Shown: positions 38,073-50,295, counted from the first letter of the stretch. The stretch is DNA of 64,000 bases from Agelaius tricolor (GCA_023055355.1 JALJCS010000009.1:22593001-22657000), one strand, 5' to 3'. Numbers and translations are program-made. The notes: generated from the sequence alone by a model not told the origin.

Positions 38073-39418
38073 CAGCAGACCTAGATTGGTCTCAAAATCC
38101 TGCTGGATTTTTTTCCATGTAAGATGATACAAGAAAAAGTTTTCCCTTATTTTTGATCCTCAGTGTGCAATCTCTGCCTTGGTGAAATTTCACCTGCCCA
38201 TTCAAACACTGTCTTTTCAATTCCCTTTGCCTCTCATCTGTAATTTTCTACCTTGTTGGAAATGCTGCTTCCCAGTTCCTCTGGGTCTGTTTATTCCCTG
38301 GTCAAATTTTTTCACCACTACTTCTTTGGTCCTTTTTCAAGAGTCTTCACTTTACTAATGCAGAAAGGGAATCTCTTACAAAGAGAATAACCAAATGAAA
38401 ATAAAAGTTTTCACATCAGAAAACTGAATTCTTTGAAGCACAGAACTAATTTTCCTGGTTGTTCAAGGAAGCTTCCTCCAATTCAGAATGTTGCCTATAA
38501 ATAATCACTTCTTAAGCTCAAAATTGTGCCATCTCTTTTTCATAACACTTACTTTCAGTTTGCTACCATTCTTGGTAGTATTACACAGTATTATTTTCCC
38601 AGGTCAGAACATGTGAGCATCCCTGCTGTGCAGAATGGTCAATTCCAACATTCGTAGCATAAATATTGTATAACGTGCTGATATTACTGACACGCATGTA
38701 TATCAGTATTTTGTTAACATCAGTGGTACAACATATGGAATCCCTTTTAAATTTTGTGCACATGATTTAAAATCCTGACACATCCCCTTTCTGCACTCTG
38801 TGGAGCAGGATATAGCTTGAAATGGTGTCCCTTCATTTTAGTGTTACTTCTGGCTTGAATCAGTGCTGCTGCACCATGAGCCAGCTGAAAAATGCTGAAT
38901 AGTGCAAAGTCCAACATGCTTTCAGCCACTTCCCACCACGATCCCCCAAGCAGATGATAAAGCGTGTTTGCAGTGGGACCAAACAGTTCACTGACTGGGG
39001 ATCTTCCTGCAGACCAGGAGAGAGCAGAAATTACCAAATTACCTTTTTTTTTTTTTCCCCTAAAGATAACTAGATAAATATGCCTGGAAATGGCAGATCT
39101 CTTGACTGATGGAGCCATCGTTCCTCGCAGCTTTTCCCAATGCCTTGGGTTACTCTGTGGCAGGCTTGCTTCCCTCTTCCATTTTAAAAGGGAATAAAAT
39201 GTCTGTTGAAATACAAAGTTGTACCAAAAAAGCAGAAGGAAAGACTGAGGGATGCTATTAATAAAGCGAGGGCCCTTGCCAAGAAATGCTGAGTTTTTCA
39301 GTGGCCATTTTACCACCCTTGCTTCTTTATTGAACTAAGCTGTTTTTCAATGAGGCTGTCTCATTTTGCAGATGTGGTTCTGGGTACTGAACATCCTCCC
39401 ATGTGTTTTGTTTTGCAG

Positions 39419-40203
39419 GAGGCAGCACAGGAACATCCCCGACCACCTCCAGCACGGGGACCCCATCACCATCCGCTTCTTCTCACCTTCTCTCTCCATC
39501 CTGCTCTCCTCCAGCCTTCCATCTGGCCCCCAACACTTTCAATGTTGGCTGCCGGGAGAGTCAGCTTTGCAACCTCAACCTGTCTGATTATCCTCCTTGC
39601 GCCAGAAGCAACATGGCAGCGCTGCAGAGCTACCCAGGGCTGAGCGACGGGGGCTACAACCGGCTGCAGAGCAGCAGCGCTTCTGCCTCGCAGCCCTCCG
39701 AAACCTTCATGCCTCAGAGGACTCCCTCCTTGATCTCAGGAATGCCGGCTCCTTCCTCCCTGCCCAGCAACAGCAAGATGGAGGCGTACAGTGGCCAGCT
39801 GGGATCTTTCCCCAGCTCCCAGTTTCAGTATGTCATGCAAGCAGGCAACCCTGCCTCCACCTCCTCCTCTTCACACATGTTTGGTGGCGGCCACATGCAG
39901 CAGAGCTCCTACAATGCCTTCTCCCTGCACAACCCCTACAACCTCTATGGATACAATTTCCCTGCTTCCCCCAGGCTGGCGGCAAGCCCAGAGAAACTCA
40001 CCACCTCCCAAAGCACTTTACTCTGCTCTTCCCCCTCCAGTGGGGCCTTTGGAGAGAGGCAATACCTTTCCACAGGGATGGATCATGGGATGCACATGAT
40101 CAGCCCTCCCTCCAGCAACCAGCAGACAGCGGCCGCCTGTGACAACAGGCAGTACGGAGCGGTCCAGGGCTCCTCCTCACAGATGTCTGTGCCCATGGTC
40201 TAA
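39419..40203 (+). CDS. TBX15: TBX15 last coding exon (8): Ser/Thr/Pro/Gln-rich C-terminal region and stop
   Basis: The exon is 785 nt, entering in phase 1 after TTTTGCAG; the stop TAA is at 40201-40203. It encodes residues 275-534: a low-complexity GGSTGTSPTTSSTGTPSPS stretch, then NVGCRESQLCNLNLSDYPPC, a Ser/Gln-rich middle, PQRTPSLISG, SSQFQYVMQAG, MQQSSYNAFSLHNPYNLYGY and a terminal SSQMSVPMV. This region is diagnostic for TBX15. It is likely disordered apart from short conserved motifs and probably carries transcriptional regulatory activity, as in T-box relatives. The end reads SVPMV where I recall SVHMV in mammals. The exon is GC-rich, so long frames in other phases (for example 39597-40142) are shadows. 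Confidence 0.98.
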
Positions 40204-41479
40204 CAAGCCTTGCCTCTCCTTGGCATCGAAGGCAGCCGGACCTTCATCCTTCCCAGGGGTGAACCCATCCCAGTACTCTTTTGCCTTCAAACTTATAGTG
40301 GAACTAGTATTGTAACGACAAACAAGAACATAAGCCATCTAGGCGTGTGCCCCAGAACCTGCTGGAGAGCCTCGACTGACAGCCATCGCAGCTTGTTGTA
40401 GCCCAGGGCCTCCAGACTGGCACACAGCATCTGCTTTTTCTGGACATTGCAGAAAAGAGGGCATGACTTTAGCGAGGAGCTGGAGAGAAGCAGCTGAATT
40501 TACTGTTTTTTGCATTAACTTTAGGCAGTGTGAGCTTTCAGCGTGGAGGGATCCATTCCCTGTGCTGTCTCCTCCAGGTGCTGAAGAAGGGCAGTCTCCC
40601 AGGGCTTCATCCTCTGAGGCTGCGCTGCCAAGGCTCTAAAGACCTCCTCCTTCCCAGACAGTTCCTCACTGCCAGAGTGGCTCAGGCCATTTCTGAAACC
40701 AGCGAGGCCTGTGGGTCTTCCTTCCACTGTAGGACAGGAATGGCGCTGTGGGGCTGGAGCTTCTTCTGAAGAGGTTTCTCATTCTCACCATGGCTCTGCC
40801 CAGCCGGCTGTTTCTTTATGGAGGTCGAGCTCACCAGCACCCAGCCTGCAGATGAAGGTGGGAGAGAGAGGAGAGAAAAGTTTTAGCTCACAAATGAGCC
40901 TCAGACAGAAGTGGGGATGGAACTTTGGAAAGGTGAATGGGGGGAGGGGGCTCAGCTGCTGTTGGCTTGACTGGAAGTAATGCAGCGAAACGGAATGGAT
41001 GACAGCCTTTGTGGGGAATGTGTGTCTCCCATAGCACTCATCCCACTGGGAAGAAATTGTCCAGACTGAGCTCATGGGGAAGAGTGATGAGAAAAGAGAG
41101 TTCTACAGGAGTGCAGCTGACCTTGCATGCGAGAGTTGCCGTAGAAAACCATTAGCATTTCAGAAACAGTGTGGTTGAGTATTTGCCAACCTTCCACCTG
41201 CCACATGGTCTCTGTTTAACCAAATAGATCATTGCCTTTTAACATCTTCTTTTCTGTTTTTTTCCCTTGTTCTTTTTTTTTTTCCCTTTTTTTCTCTTCA
41301 AATCCTTTAAAAATAAGAAAACAATTGTAGCTTGGTGCAAGCTATGCATTTAAGTTGTGTGAAAATGCAAATACCAAGTAACAGAATACAGATATTATTG
41401 AGAGTTGTTGTGAGGTGTTGTAGATAAATGTATTTATATGCCTAGTGGGGTATTCAATATTATGAATATAAAAGAGGGC

Positions 41480-41485
41480 AATAAA
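41480..41485 (+). terminator. TBX15: Alternative polyadenylation signal AATAAA
   Basis: A canonical hexamer in the AT-rich 3'UTR end, exactly 100 nt before the probable main signal. The downstream sequence is less GT-rich, so use is probably minor. Confidence 0.4.
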
Positions 41486-41579
41486 AATGGTATGTAAAAT
41501 ATGTATGAAGAAAAAGCTGTATAAAGATTTGCCCTATGCACGGAACTCTGTTTCTAAGTGCCAAGCACAGAAAGCGCTA

Positions 41580-41585
41580 AATAAA
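41580..41585 (+). terminator. TBX15: Polyadenylation signal AATAAA (probable main site)
   Basis: The canonical AATAAA is followed 15-40 nt later by a T/GT-rich downstream element around 41600-41625 (TTCTGTGTTCTTCTCTGTCTG). That arrangement makes it the best candidate for TBX15 cleavage, near 41600-41605. A weaker upstream copy lies exactly 100 nt earlier, and two more (41739, 41745) lie downstream. Confidence 0.75.
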
Positions 41586-41738
41586 TCTTTGCAATTGTTC
41601 CTTCTGTGTTCTTCTCTGTCTGTGAGGCTTCCTCAGTGGTTTTCTAGAGACAGACATTTTAAAAATACTGCCACATATGTTTGCACAACAGAAGGGGTGA
41701 AGATATGGTGCCAAATTGTGAAGTCCAGGCAATATTGC

Positions 41739-41750
41739 AATAAAAATAAA
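41739..41750 (+). terminator. TBX15: Distal paired AATAAA hexamers
   Basis: Two adjacent hexamers lie in GCAATAAAAATAAA (41739-41744 and 41745-41750). They could define a slightly longer 3'UTR. There is no strong GT-rich element directly after them apart from TTCTGTCTTCTC at about 41754-41765. Confidence 0.35.
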
Positions 41751-44687
41751 AAATTCTGTCTTCTCAAGTATTTTAAAAATTTAGTCCTTGGAGTTTGTAA
41801 GTTGTCTTCTTCACAGCAAGTGTCTCAAAATATTATTTTGATTATTGAAGAAGCTCTTCAGAACAATTTTTCACAGTCAGTACAGTCAATGATACTTAAA
41901 AATAGCAATATAGTTTATTTATAATATAAAAATAATTTTAAATTGCAATTTGGGGGAATGTGTCAGTTTTTTATTTGCACTATAATTCTAATATGAGATT
42001 GAGACATTAATACTGAAAGCTGTGGGAGGCTGAAGCCCCTTTAAACCTGGCTGTAAGTTATGGCCGCAGAGTTTACAGCTTTCCTTGTGTCAATAAACTT
42101 CTTTTCCTCTGAACTGAAAAAGTACCAGAAAGGTAGAAAGACCTTTAAAGATCAATTCTGCAAGCATTTCTTTATTTTTGTTTTTACAAGGGAAGATAAA
42201 TATACCAATGCCATTCCCAGCTCTGTGCTAGTCTGTCTGACTGTATTCTGCCTCTTACTGTGTCTGGCCTTGGATGCTGCTGAAAAGGGTAGGGGGGATT
42301 ATGGATGGGGACAATCTGTCCTTCACCTTGTTGTCTTTTGTTTACCCTAATAATGAATTATTGGTTTAATCTTGACCAGGGAGTTTTAGAGCCTTTCTAA
42401 AATCCTTTCAGAATCTTTCAGAAATGCCCTTCAAACTGTGCTTTGATTTTTGTTTTTGGGTTTAATTCCATTTTTATGCAACAATTTCTACAGGTTAATA
42501 GTATGTTGTGTGAACCAGCATTTCTTTCTTCTGGCTCTTTGCATTAGATTGCTCTTTCTTATTTAATCAGTTTAATTCTTTGTGAGTCAGTCTGTATTTC
42601 AGCTAGAAGAAGAGACTCAACAAAATCAAAATCATTGTCTGTATCGAAATACATGTGTCTAATCTGGATTAAACAAAACAAAACAAAAAGAATAAAAAAT
42701 GATCACTGGAAACAATAGCTCAAAAAAGCAAAACACATATGCAGGGCACAACTCCAATATTAGTGTGAAGAACTGGTATCTAAGTTTCCACACATTTTTG
42801 TAGGAATCCATGGGTAAGAGCTTTGGAATGGTCACCCAGACTCTTTAGCAGTGTGATCCTTCATGTTATTGAGTACTTTTTCCCCTGATCCTAGCATATT
42901 CTTCAGAAAATCTTACTGCATTAGTACAAATTGAAATTCCTTTTAGTATGAAGCATATTGACCCCAGGGTGAGCATTCATGGACCCTACTTATAGACATA
43001 TTTATTTAACTCTTATGGGGCACATAAATAAAATGAGAGAGCTTAGATATCTAGATAGTAGTTATTCCTTAGTGTTTTGTTGCTGCAGGGTCAGAATAGT
43101 CAGCATCAAAACTGAAAAAAATAGGAAAAAAATATGAGAGGCTTCCCTGTTCCAAGATGTAAAGTTGTAAGTACACAAATAATTGTTGGTGTGAAAGTTG
43201 CACTGACAGTTTATGAGGATTAAAAACAAGGTAACAGTGAAATGGGCAAAAAATATTTCACTTTTTCCTTGGCAGTCACTGGGCAAAGTGAAACCAGAAC
43301 AGTGTTTGGGAGACAGTATCAGAAATAATGGGACAAATTTGTTGAAATTATTTATTTAGTGCTTGTTTAGGTGCACAATAGTAACACTCCCCTGAGCAGA
43401 TAACCTGCTTAAGGCCTTGACACCACCCCAGAAAAACGACATGAGCATTATATTTGAGGTGGACCCAGGTGTGACAGGAGTCTCCTGTACAGCAGTGGCT
43501 CTTCTCCCCCTGCCACCCACGTATGGCCACAGGGCCCTGAGCCATTTGCCACTTCTTACTGGGGCTTCCCAGAGACAGGTGATAGCAGGGGAGAATGGGA
43601 GAGATGCACTGGGATCGGTGTGAGATCAACCATGTCCAGCTGGCCTGGTGGGCAGCCCGGGTTGCAGAACACCCAGCAGCCACCCCCGGCAGGCTCCCTT
43701 TCCTTGGGTGACTGCCCTGACCACAGGGCCTGGGAGCCCTCCTGGCATGGTCCCCTCTGATCCAGGAGCCCTTTGATGGCTCATTTGTACAGCATGTGTG
43801 TGTGGGTGGCAGAGGCAGCAGTGCTGTGGTTCCTGTCTCCTTCCTTCCTTCCCTACTTTACCACGAACATTTGAGTGCTTTGGGCAGTTAAGCAGCTTTG
43901 GGATGGAAGTTCTCACATGTTTCTTTAGAACAGACAGTGCAGGAGGGCAGGGACCTTATTAATTTTCCCAGTGCAGGGAAGGCCACCATGTAACATCTCA
44001 TTCAGAGAAGCCACACAAGGAACAGGTGTCCTGCATGCAAGCCCCCAGCCACAAGTTTCCTCTGGCATATGGATGTCATTTAACACCAGAGGATCCACCC
44101 AGAGCTGCAGAAGCCAGAGGGTCTCAACTCTACCTCTCCCGGGCTGGCCCATTTGGCCTTAGCCCATGCAGGCTTCTGGTTTCCAGTCCAGGAGAAAAGA
44201 AAGCTCTGTATCTCCCAGTTTGCTGCTGCAAATCTAAAAGGTCAAATATCATGTACCTCTCTGAAGAAGTATCCCTTTGTAAAAGCTGAATCCAAATCAC
44301 AGAAGGAGTAATGGAAATCTCAATGATGGGAGATCCCTCATCTTACAACACAGGCTGTTCCAAGTGCAAACCTGACAACTTGTTACAGAAATAAAAAGAA
44401 TGGCACAAAAACAATCAGGGTGGGTTTGCAAGCTCTGCAGAATTTATTTAGCTTCATTCCTTAGCACACTGACAGGCACAGGACATAAATATTACCACAG
44501 TCAGTGCAGCTCAGCAATGCCAGGACACTGCAAACCAGGGCAACATAGTGTTCCCAGAGGAAATGTAAGCACTATGTCCTAAAGCAAAATGTTTAGGGCA
44601 CAAACATAAGTGTAAATTAAGTTGTACAGGCTGTGACACTCTCTGAAGAATGTGAGAGGCTGGAAGCATTGCTGGTTTGAAACATTC

Positions 44688-44703
44688 TGTGTGTGTGTGT
44701 GTG
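44688..44703. repeat. (TG)n dinucleotide microsatellite
   Basis: Eight TG units run without interruption, followed by GAGAGGGG. It is short and probably only weakly polymorphic. Confidence 0.9.
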
Positions 44704-45027
44704 AGAGGGGTAAGGGCAGGTCAGGTCTTGCCCTGGAGAGGGGATGCCCTGCCCTGCCCACCCTATTCCTAGAGTCTGTATCCCAGCCTGGCAGTGGCTG
44801 CCTATCCCTGGCACATCAGAGGCAATGCATTCATCTCTGGAGCCCCTAATCCAGCTCCAAAAATGACCAGAAGTCCCACATGGAGGAAAGGCCCAGGGAA
44901 GCCAAAGGGTATTTAACCCAGGACATGCAGCAAGGACATGTCTTGACCCTACATCCTCTTGTAATTTCTATCAGCTGAATACTGCAGGAACCAGGAGTGG
45001 TGGCTATATTTGTCCTTTTCTATATCT

Positions 45028-45052
45028 TTTCTGTCTTTCTTTCTTTCTTCTT
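45028..45052. repeat. Pyrimidine-rich (CTTT)n repeat
   Basis: Imperfect CTTT units (TCTGTCTTTCTTTCTTTCTT) occur in intergenic DNA. This is low complexity with no associated gene. Confidence 0.8.
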
Positions 45053-46798
45053 CTAATTCCCTCTTATGGGAATTTTGAGTAACTTAAAATCGAATGGGCT
45101 TAGAGTTTGCTGAGTTGAATGGGCCAAGTTAATGCTTTGGGAAGTGTTTTATATTTTTGGGGCCTTACAATGCACTACAGCAAAAATTGCAGAAGATGAT
45201 CTGCCCAAGTGCCTCATTTATTGCATACTGATTGAAGCTTTACTGAGGAAGGTGAGGGCTGACAGACAGCATCTGCCATTAAAAAGTCTTCAGATTATTT
45301 TTCCCCTCAACTGGAATAGCTGCATTGACCTAGAGCACCCATCCCATGTGAGATCAGCCCTAGCAGATCAGTTTTGCTGGATGCTGCTTGTTGGGCATCA
45401 TTCTAGATGAAACAACAACATGAAAATGCAGCCAAGGGCTGGGCAGAGGAATGCCTGAGCATGCCCATTGCATGCCACAGATGTAGTAGAAATGCAGCTA
45501 TAAAAGCAATGACAGGACTTCATGAGGAGGGTGCTGGTGTGGCCAAGGGACAGTTTGCTATAAATAAGCCAGTTCCTGTCCAGGGAACATCTGACTCCTT
45601 CAGTATTTTTTCTTCTACAGAGAGGCAAACTGCAGGAGCAAACTTTTTGGCCAAGTCTGTAGCCCAGCATTTTGAATCCACAGATGGGATCATTTCTGAG
45701 AGCTTCTCTGTGGGTTAGCTGGGAGGGGCTTCTGTAGCCTCATGCTGACCCACAAAGCTTCTGCTGGAAAAGTGGCTCACTCAGTTTTCTCACTGCTTCT
45801 TATAGTTTGTGTGTAATTGTATCTAGGAAACTGCATGGAATATAACTAAAATCCATATAACTCCTTCCAAGGGTTACTTCTCCATATCAGTCACTGTTGC
45901 TTATCACCCCAGAGGTGTGATATGGCCACAAATTACAGGAGCAGTGTACAGCTCTTCAGATATCAGCTTCTTTCTGCTATAAAGCCCTCCAACAGTTCTA
46001 GCCTGTCTGAACAGAGGAAGAGGCTGGAAAAGAGCAGTTCCCATGGACACTGCACAGTGTTGTGTTCCAACAGCAGTTGGTGAGTGTGGCTTTTGTGCTG
46101 GACAGTGGTAAGCACCAGCTGATTTTGGGAGGAGTGATGAACCTCCACAGTGGGGACAGTTGTGCAATAGCCCATCTCTGGAGCACTGGGCTCGCTTCTT
46201 TTCTGACTCACTGTGGAACTCATTGCATGCTGTGGGGGAGAAGGATTAGGAGCATGTAATTTTACACTGGTTGGTGTTCCTACAGATGCTGTTCTTATTC
46301 CAGTAATGTTCTGAATTTGTTGACCATTTTGGAAGCTCTGACATTGGATAGAGTGACTTCTGTGGACTAACCTCAGATGCTTTCAGGAGCAGTGCTAGGC
46401 TCTGTTTAGCTGAGTCTGCCCTTAAACTTCCAGCATTGTGCACAGCTCAGGGCACTGCCAGCAGAGACCATTGCCCTTCTTAGGATGGTGGAGAGGGTGG
46501 TGCTGCTTCAGCCAAGAAGCTGGTTCAGCTGTTAATGAACCTGGAGCTTTACTCACATAGTTATTGTCAGTGAAGGAGGCTGTGGCTGGGACTTCTCCCT
46601 CCAGACTACACTGATGGCAGCCCTGGGGACATTCTGCAGCACCCACAGTCTTCCCAGTGTTTCCACTGTAAGAATCAGGGGTGCTCAGTGACTTGCAGGG
46701 AGATTGACATGGTCTAGGGCTCTTTTCCTACTTGAGCTGGTTTATAACATTTCCCTTAATGTGCAGTCAGGTAATTGCAGGTGAATACAGTTGCATTA

Positions 46799-46815
46799 GG
46801 TTGGTGTAACCAACC
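46799..46815. repeat. Short perfect inverted repeat
   Basis: GGTTGGT and ACCAACC flank a 3-nt GTA spacer, a perfect 7-3-7 palindrome. It is isolated in intergenic DNA; I see no extended hairpin around it that would suggest an RNA precursor. Confidence 0.8.
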
Positions 46816-49800
46816 CAGGAACGGGCACAAAGGAAAACTGCAGTTGCTGAGCTATATTAAAGAGGTGATGTGGTTTAGTGATTGCAGACATGATGTAATC
46901 ACCTGCATCTGTCTCTCTCAGTAAAGCTGGAACAAGTTGCAGTACAATTAACCCTGCATAAAATAGATTTATCCTGCCAGCCATCCAAGCCAGGGCCAGC
47001 ACTGCACTCTCTGGTTTATATTATGTTGCCATGCAAAAATCTGTATACAGAAACACGAAGATTAGTTTGAAGGCAGCATGAATGCAGAGGGGTGTGGAAA
47101 AGCACTAGAGGAACAAGAGAACAAGGGTGCAAAGAGTGGCCTGTACTGATAGCCAGGGACATGATCAATGGCAGTGAAACTGGTAAGCTCTGAGGAATGT
47201 GTTGCTTTCACCCAAATCACAGCATGGGTGGCTCACCCTGCAAGCAGCAATGGGAGAGTGGCAGTGAGACTGCAGTGCACTGCTGTGGCATTTCTCTTAC
47301 TGTAACCCCAACAAGAAGTCTAGATTTGCTAGCAAGACACCCAGACTGGGGAAGGAGAAGAGAAGTGCAGCAATGCCACCCAAGATTTACAGTGGATAAT
47401 TAACCAAAATTCAAAGGTTAAAGTTCAATACCTGTGACTCCTGAATTATATACAGGATCTGTCCAAATGCCAATACATTATCATCAGTGAAAAGAAAGCC
47501 AGAAGATGAAGAAGTTTTAATGGCAATCACTCCAGAATACTTGGAAACATAAATTTTGGAGCTTGTGGGTTCCATGTGTGAGTTGGCAGTGTCATATTTT
47601 TTTTAAAAAAACTAAATAAAAATCTCTTCCACTTTCATACAGTATTGTATTTTTTTACATGAGTTCCTACAGCTGTAGTATTATCCATAAAATACTCCGC
47701 CTCCTAACTCTGTAAACATTACAAAGTCAAGTTTTATAGGAGAGCAAAGGAAACCAACACAAAAATTTGGTGAACTGGGAAAAGAAAAAACCCCCAAAGA
47801 TTATGTAAAAGAAGATTGGTCTTACATGAAGAAACCTGTATAAAAAAAAGAGAAATATAAAGTGCATGCATCCAAAACAAGAGATAATTGGCTATGGTCA
47901 CATAGCAAAAGGAACAGCATAGTCTGAAAAGATATTCTGTGAATAGCTCAGTTACTTTTAGATAATGAATAATAAGCTGCTTTCCTTCTTGGATGGATCC
48001 AAGGAGCTTGAGATGCTCTAGCTTCTGACCACACAGACAGAAGTCATATCAACAGAAAAATGAACCTTTGAAAGGAAACACATTCACTTCTTCAATGTGA
48101 AATGTACTGTATTATATTTGTTTTTTACACTGTATACACAATTTCAGGCACTGTTCATCACAACAAATCATTAGACACAATTGAAAGCACACCAAACTGG
48201 TTACATTTCCTATACACCAACATAAATGGTTTTAGGCAAAGCCTAATTTTTCTTTCTTTATTTAGGGTGACAAAACCACCATGAAATGTTAGGAGTCATC
48301 TACTGAGATGTTGTCTGCCCCTGTGACTTGGAAAGATTTTTCCATCACTGCCATGATCTGGGAAGGAAACTATCTGTTTCAAAGAACTTGTGGAGATAAA
48401 AATCTGTTTTGTAGTCATTCTTGATTTATCATGCTTCCTTTCTGTCAAAAAAATGAAGACCCTGACTCCTGTCGCAGGTCTACTCATGCAAAAATCCAAA
48501 CTGGGGAATTAATAATTCTGGAACCTCTGTTTTCTACCCCAAAGGACATGGTGGGGAGGTCCTGTAATGCCATAAGACAAATGCAAGGCTGGAAATATCT
48601 GCCTAACACGACCATAGATCAAGCTGTCAAGTCAGGCTTATAAATAGCACAAAGTGAAAGAGGCAGAGTGGTGGAGCAAGGCTTAGCTGTCATATGGCCT
48701 TAGTTCTCTGGCTTCTCCTTTCTAATATCAGGGCCATATTCACCCTGTGAGTGTCTGAGTGTGCCATGATACCTGATGGGAAGTGATCCTCTGATGTCCA
48801 TCTCTTTCAGGTCTGAGCTGGTAGACTATTCCACATTCATTGTATTGGCACCAATGAGCTATTGATAGGAAATGCAGTCACAGCCTCATCCAAATCCATG
48901 TGACCCACGTTCAGGGCAGCCCCTGACACTCCATTTCAGCAGTGATTTACTTTTCATCCTATACAAGTTGTGAAGAGAAGATAGAACAATAAAAGGGAAA
49001 TGCAAAGAGAATAATAAATTAAGTGGCTTTTCAAGCTGAATTTAGCTGTGGAACAGAGTTGCAGCTGTAAACCTTGGGGAAGTCTATGGAGTCAGTCAGT
49101 GCTGAGTGGGCTGTGGACCTGGGTGGACTGGATGCCCAGTGCTAATGCCCAACACTTCTACAGCAGAAGGAGTGACAGCATCCATGGGTTGCCCTTACAA
49201 GGCAAGCAGGCATGGTCAATTACAACTGAGCTTGAATCCAAGCCTAAAAAATCCTCTGTGTTCATCCATCCATAATATCTATGTTTTTTTCTCCCTTCAT
49301 CTGTTGCCACAATTGTGCCACCGGGGGGTTCCTTAAACTCAGTTCTGCTCTGCTTTTACCCATGTTTCCCAGAATGCTGGCAGCTGCAATATAATGAGAT
49401 TATTTATGATTTTTAAATATCATCTTCTGATGTATCTCCCAGACCAGCAAAGCAACAACCCAGCAAATCCCACTGAACCAGAGCTGCCTATAGCAATCCC
49501 AAAGTATCCAGTCATCCATTTCCATTTCCTGGTTTCACTGGTTTCTCACTGCACTTTTTCAGATTTCCTTTTGGACCTTTTATAAAAATTATTTTCACAG
49601 CAATAATGGAAAGAAAAGCGTTATTGGCTGCCAGTGTTCAATCCCATAGAGTCATTGCCGACAGAGCCTTTTTTCCCAGGAATATTTTGATAGTGTACAG
49701 AGTAAAATGGAATATCTGTCCTTGACATTATCCTGAGACATGGACAAGGTGTCCTTGACCCAGCCACTCCTGAGAGAGTGTCTGCAGTAACATGAATGGT

Positions 49801-50229
49801 TGTGCTCCCAAAGGTGTCAGGTCTCAGCAGCTGGAATGTCTTCTAGTCCTGCATTTCCTTCACTCACTTGGGGCTTTGCCTTTTCACACATAGACATACT
49901 TTGGAGTGAACACATTTCTAACACAGCAAGTAGAAACTCATCTCCTTCAGTGTAAGAATAAGTTGTTTGCTTTTCAGCAAATTTGTTGGGCATTTATGCC
50001 TAAATACAGACTTGCATATAACAACAAAAGAAAATCTTAAAATTTGTATCAAATTCCATTTTATGTTAATAAGTGTTTAAACACCTTTTTTTTGCTCTGT
50101 ATAGTCAGGGGGAATACCCTGCAACCCCCCTTTTGTGACAGTGCTTCAAAATTTATCTTCAGCTTTCCATGGCCAAAGCAGTTAGAGAATAACTGTGAAA
50201 TCCCTGTAGCTCCCTTGCTGGTCAAAGCA

Positions 50230-50295
50230 TTGTATCCCCATTTTACAGCAAGTAAACCAAAAAAAGGACTTGCCCTTGGCCATGTGTGCCAATCT
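50230..50295 (+). repeat. Possible MIR-like SINE relic
   Basis: 'TATCCCCATTTTACAG', then 'AAGTAAACC' and 'GGACTTGCCCTTGGCCA' follow the order of the MIR body, where the 'TATCCCCATTTTACAG' block is followed at a similar distance by 'GACTTGCCCAAGGTCA'. It is short and very old. A profile search would be needed to confirm it. Confidence 0.4.

Larger units (their letters stand above)
25579..39418 (+). other. TBX15: TBX15 intron 7 (13840 bp)
   Basis: This is the longest intron, from GTGAGT to GTTTTGCAG at 39410-39418. It contains a palindromic GATA site (27044-27056), an imperfect 21-23-bp tandem duplication (36157-36203), a T21 run followed by CAG (38049-38072), and a 217-codon open frame (33085-33738) without recognisable similarity. 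A segment at about 38600-39320 next to the last exon keeps scattered CpGs in AT-rich sequence and is a candidate regulatory element. I recognise no CR1 copy and no other gene. Confidence 0.9.
4668..41605 (+). other. TBX15: TBX15 transcription unit (partial; first exon upstream of window)
   Basis: This is the span of the gene visible here: seven coding exons, six complete introns and the 3'UTR. Every intron begins GT and ends AG. The phases chain without a break (entry phase 1, then 2, 2, 0, 0, 2, 1, stop), giving 534 residues. Assignment to TBX15 rather than its paralogues TBX18 or TBX22 rests on the C-terminal half, whose blocks NVGCRESQLCNLNLSDYPPC, PQRTPSLISG and NPYNLYGYNFP match TBX15 as I know it. 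Human TBX15 is about 602 residues, so roughly 65-70 N-terminal residues are missing, which fits one upstream coding exon. In mammals TBX15 lies between WARS2 and SPAG17; neither was recognised here. Identity is very confident; the transcription start is not visible. Confidence 0.95.
40204..41605 (+). other. TBX15: TBX15 3'UTR (about 1.4 kb)
   Basis: This sequence follows the stop and becomes progressively AT-rich. The proximal 700 nt are GC-balanced; the distal 400 nt are A/T-rich with a T/C-rich tract at about 41250-41300. It contains a Pumilio-type TGTAGATA at 41419-41426 and one ATTTA within TGTATTTATA (about 41430-41438). The end is placed about 20 nt after the AATAAA at 41580. No stop-proximal anomaly is seen. 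Confidence 0.85.

Noticed and set aside
38049..38400. Poly-T run considered as the A-tail of a minus-strand processed pseudogene
   Set aside because: The adjoining sequence has no recognisable coding similarity, and target-site duplications could not be identified.
39597..40142. 181-codon open frame in a second + frame across TBX15 exon 8
   Set aside because: It is a shadow of the GC-rich, biased codons of the real TBX15 frame. The amino-acid sequence is low-complexity and the TBX15 frame is clearly the conserved one.
6898..45920. T-box-like AGGTGTGA sites at 6898-6905, 43467-43474 and 45913-45920 and TCACACCT at 27612-27619, as possible autoregulation
   Set aside because: About two occurrences of an 8-mer are expected by chance in 64 kb on both strands; four scattered single half-sites are not convincing.
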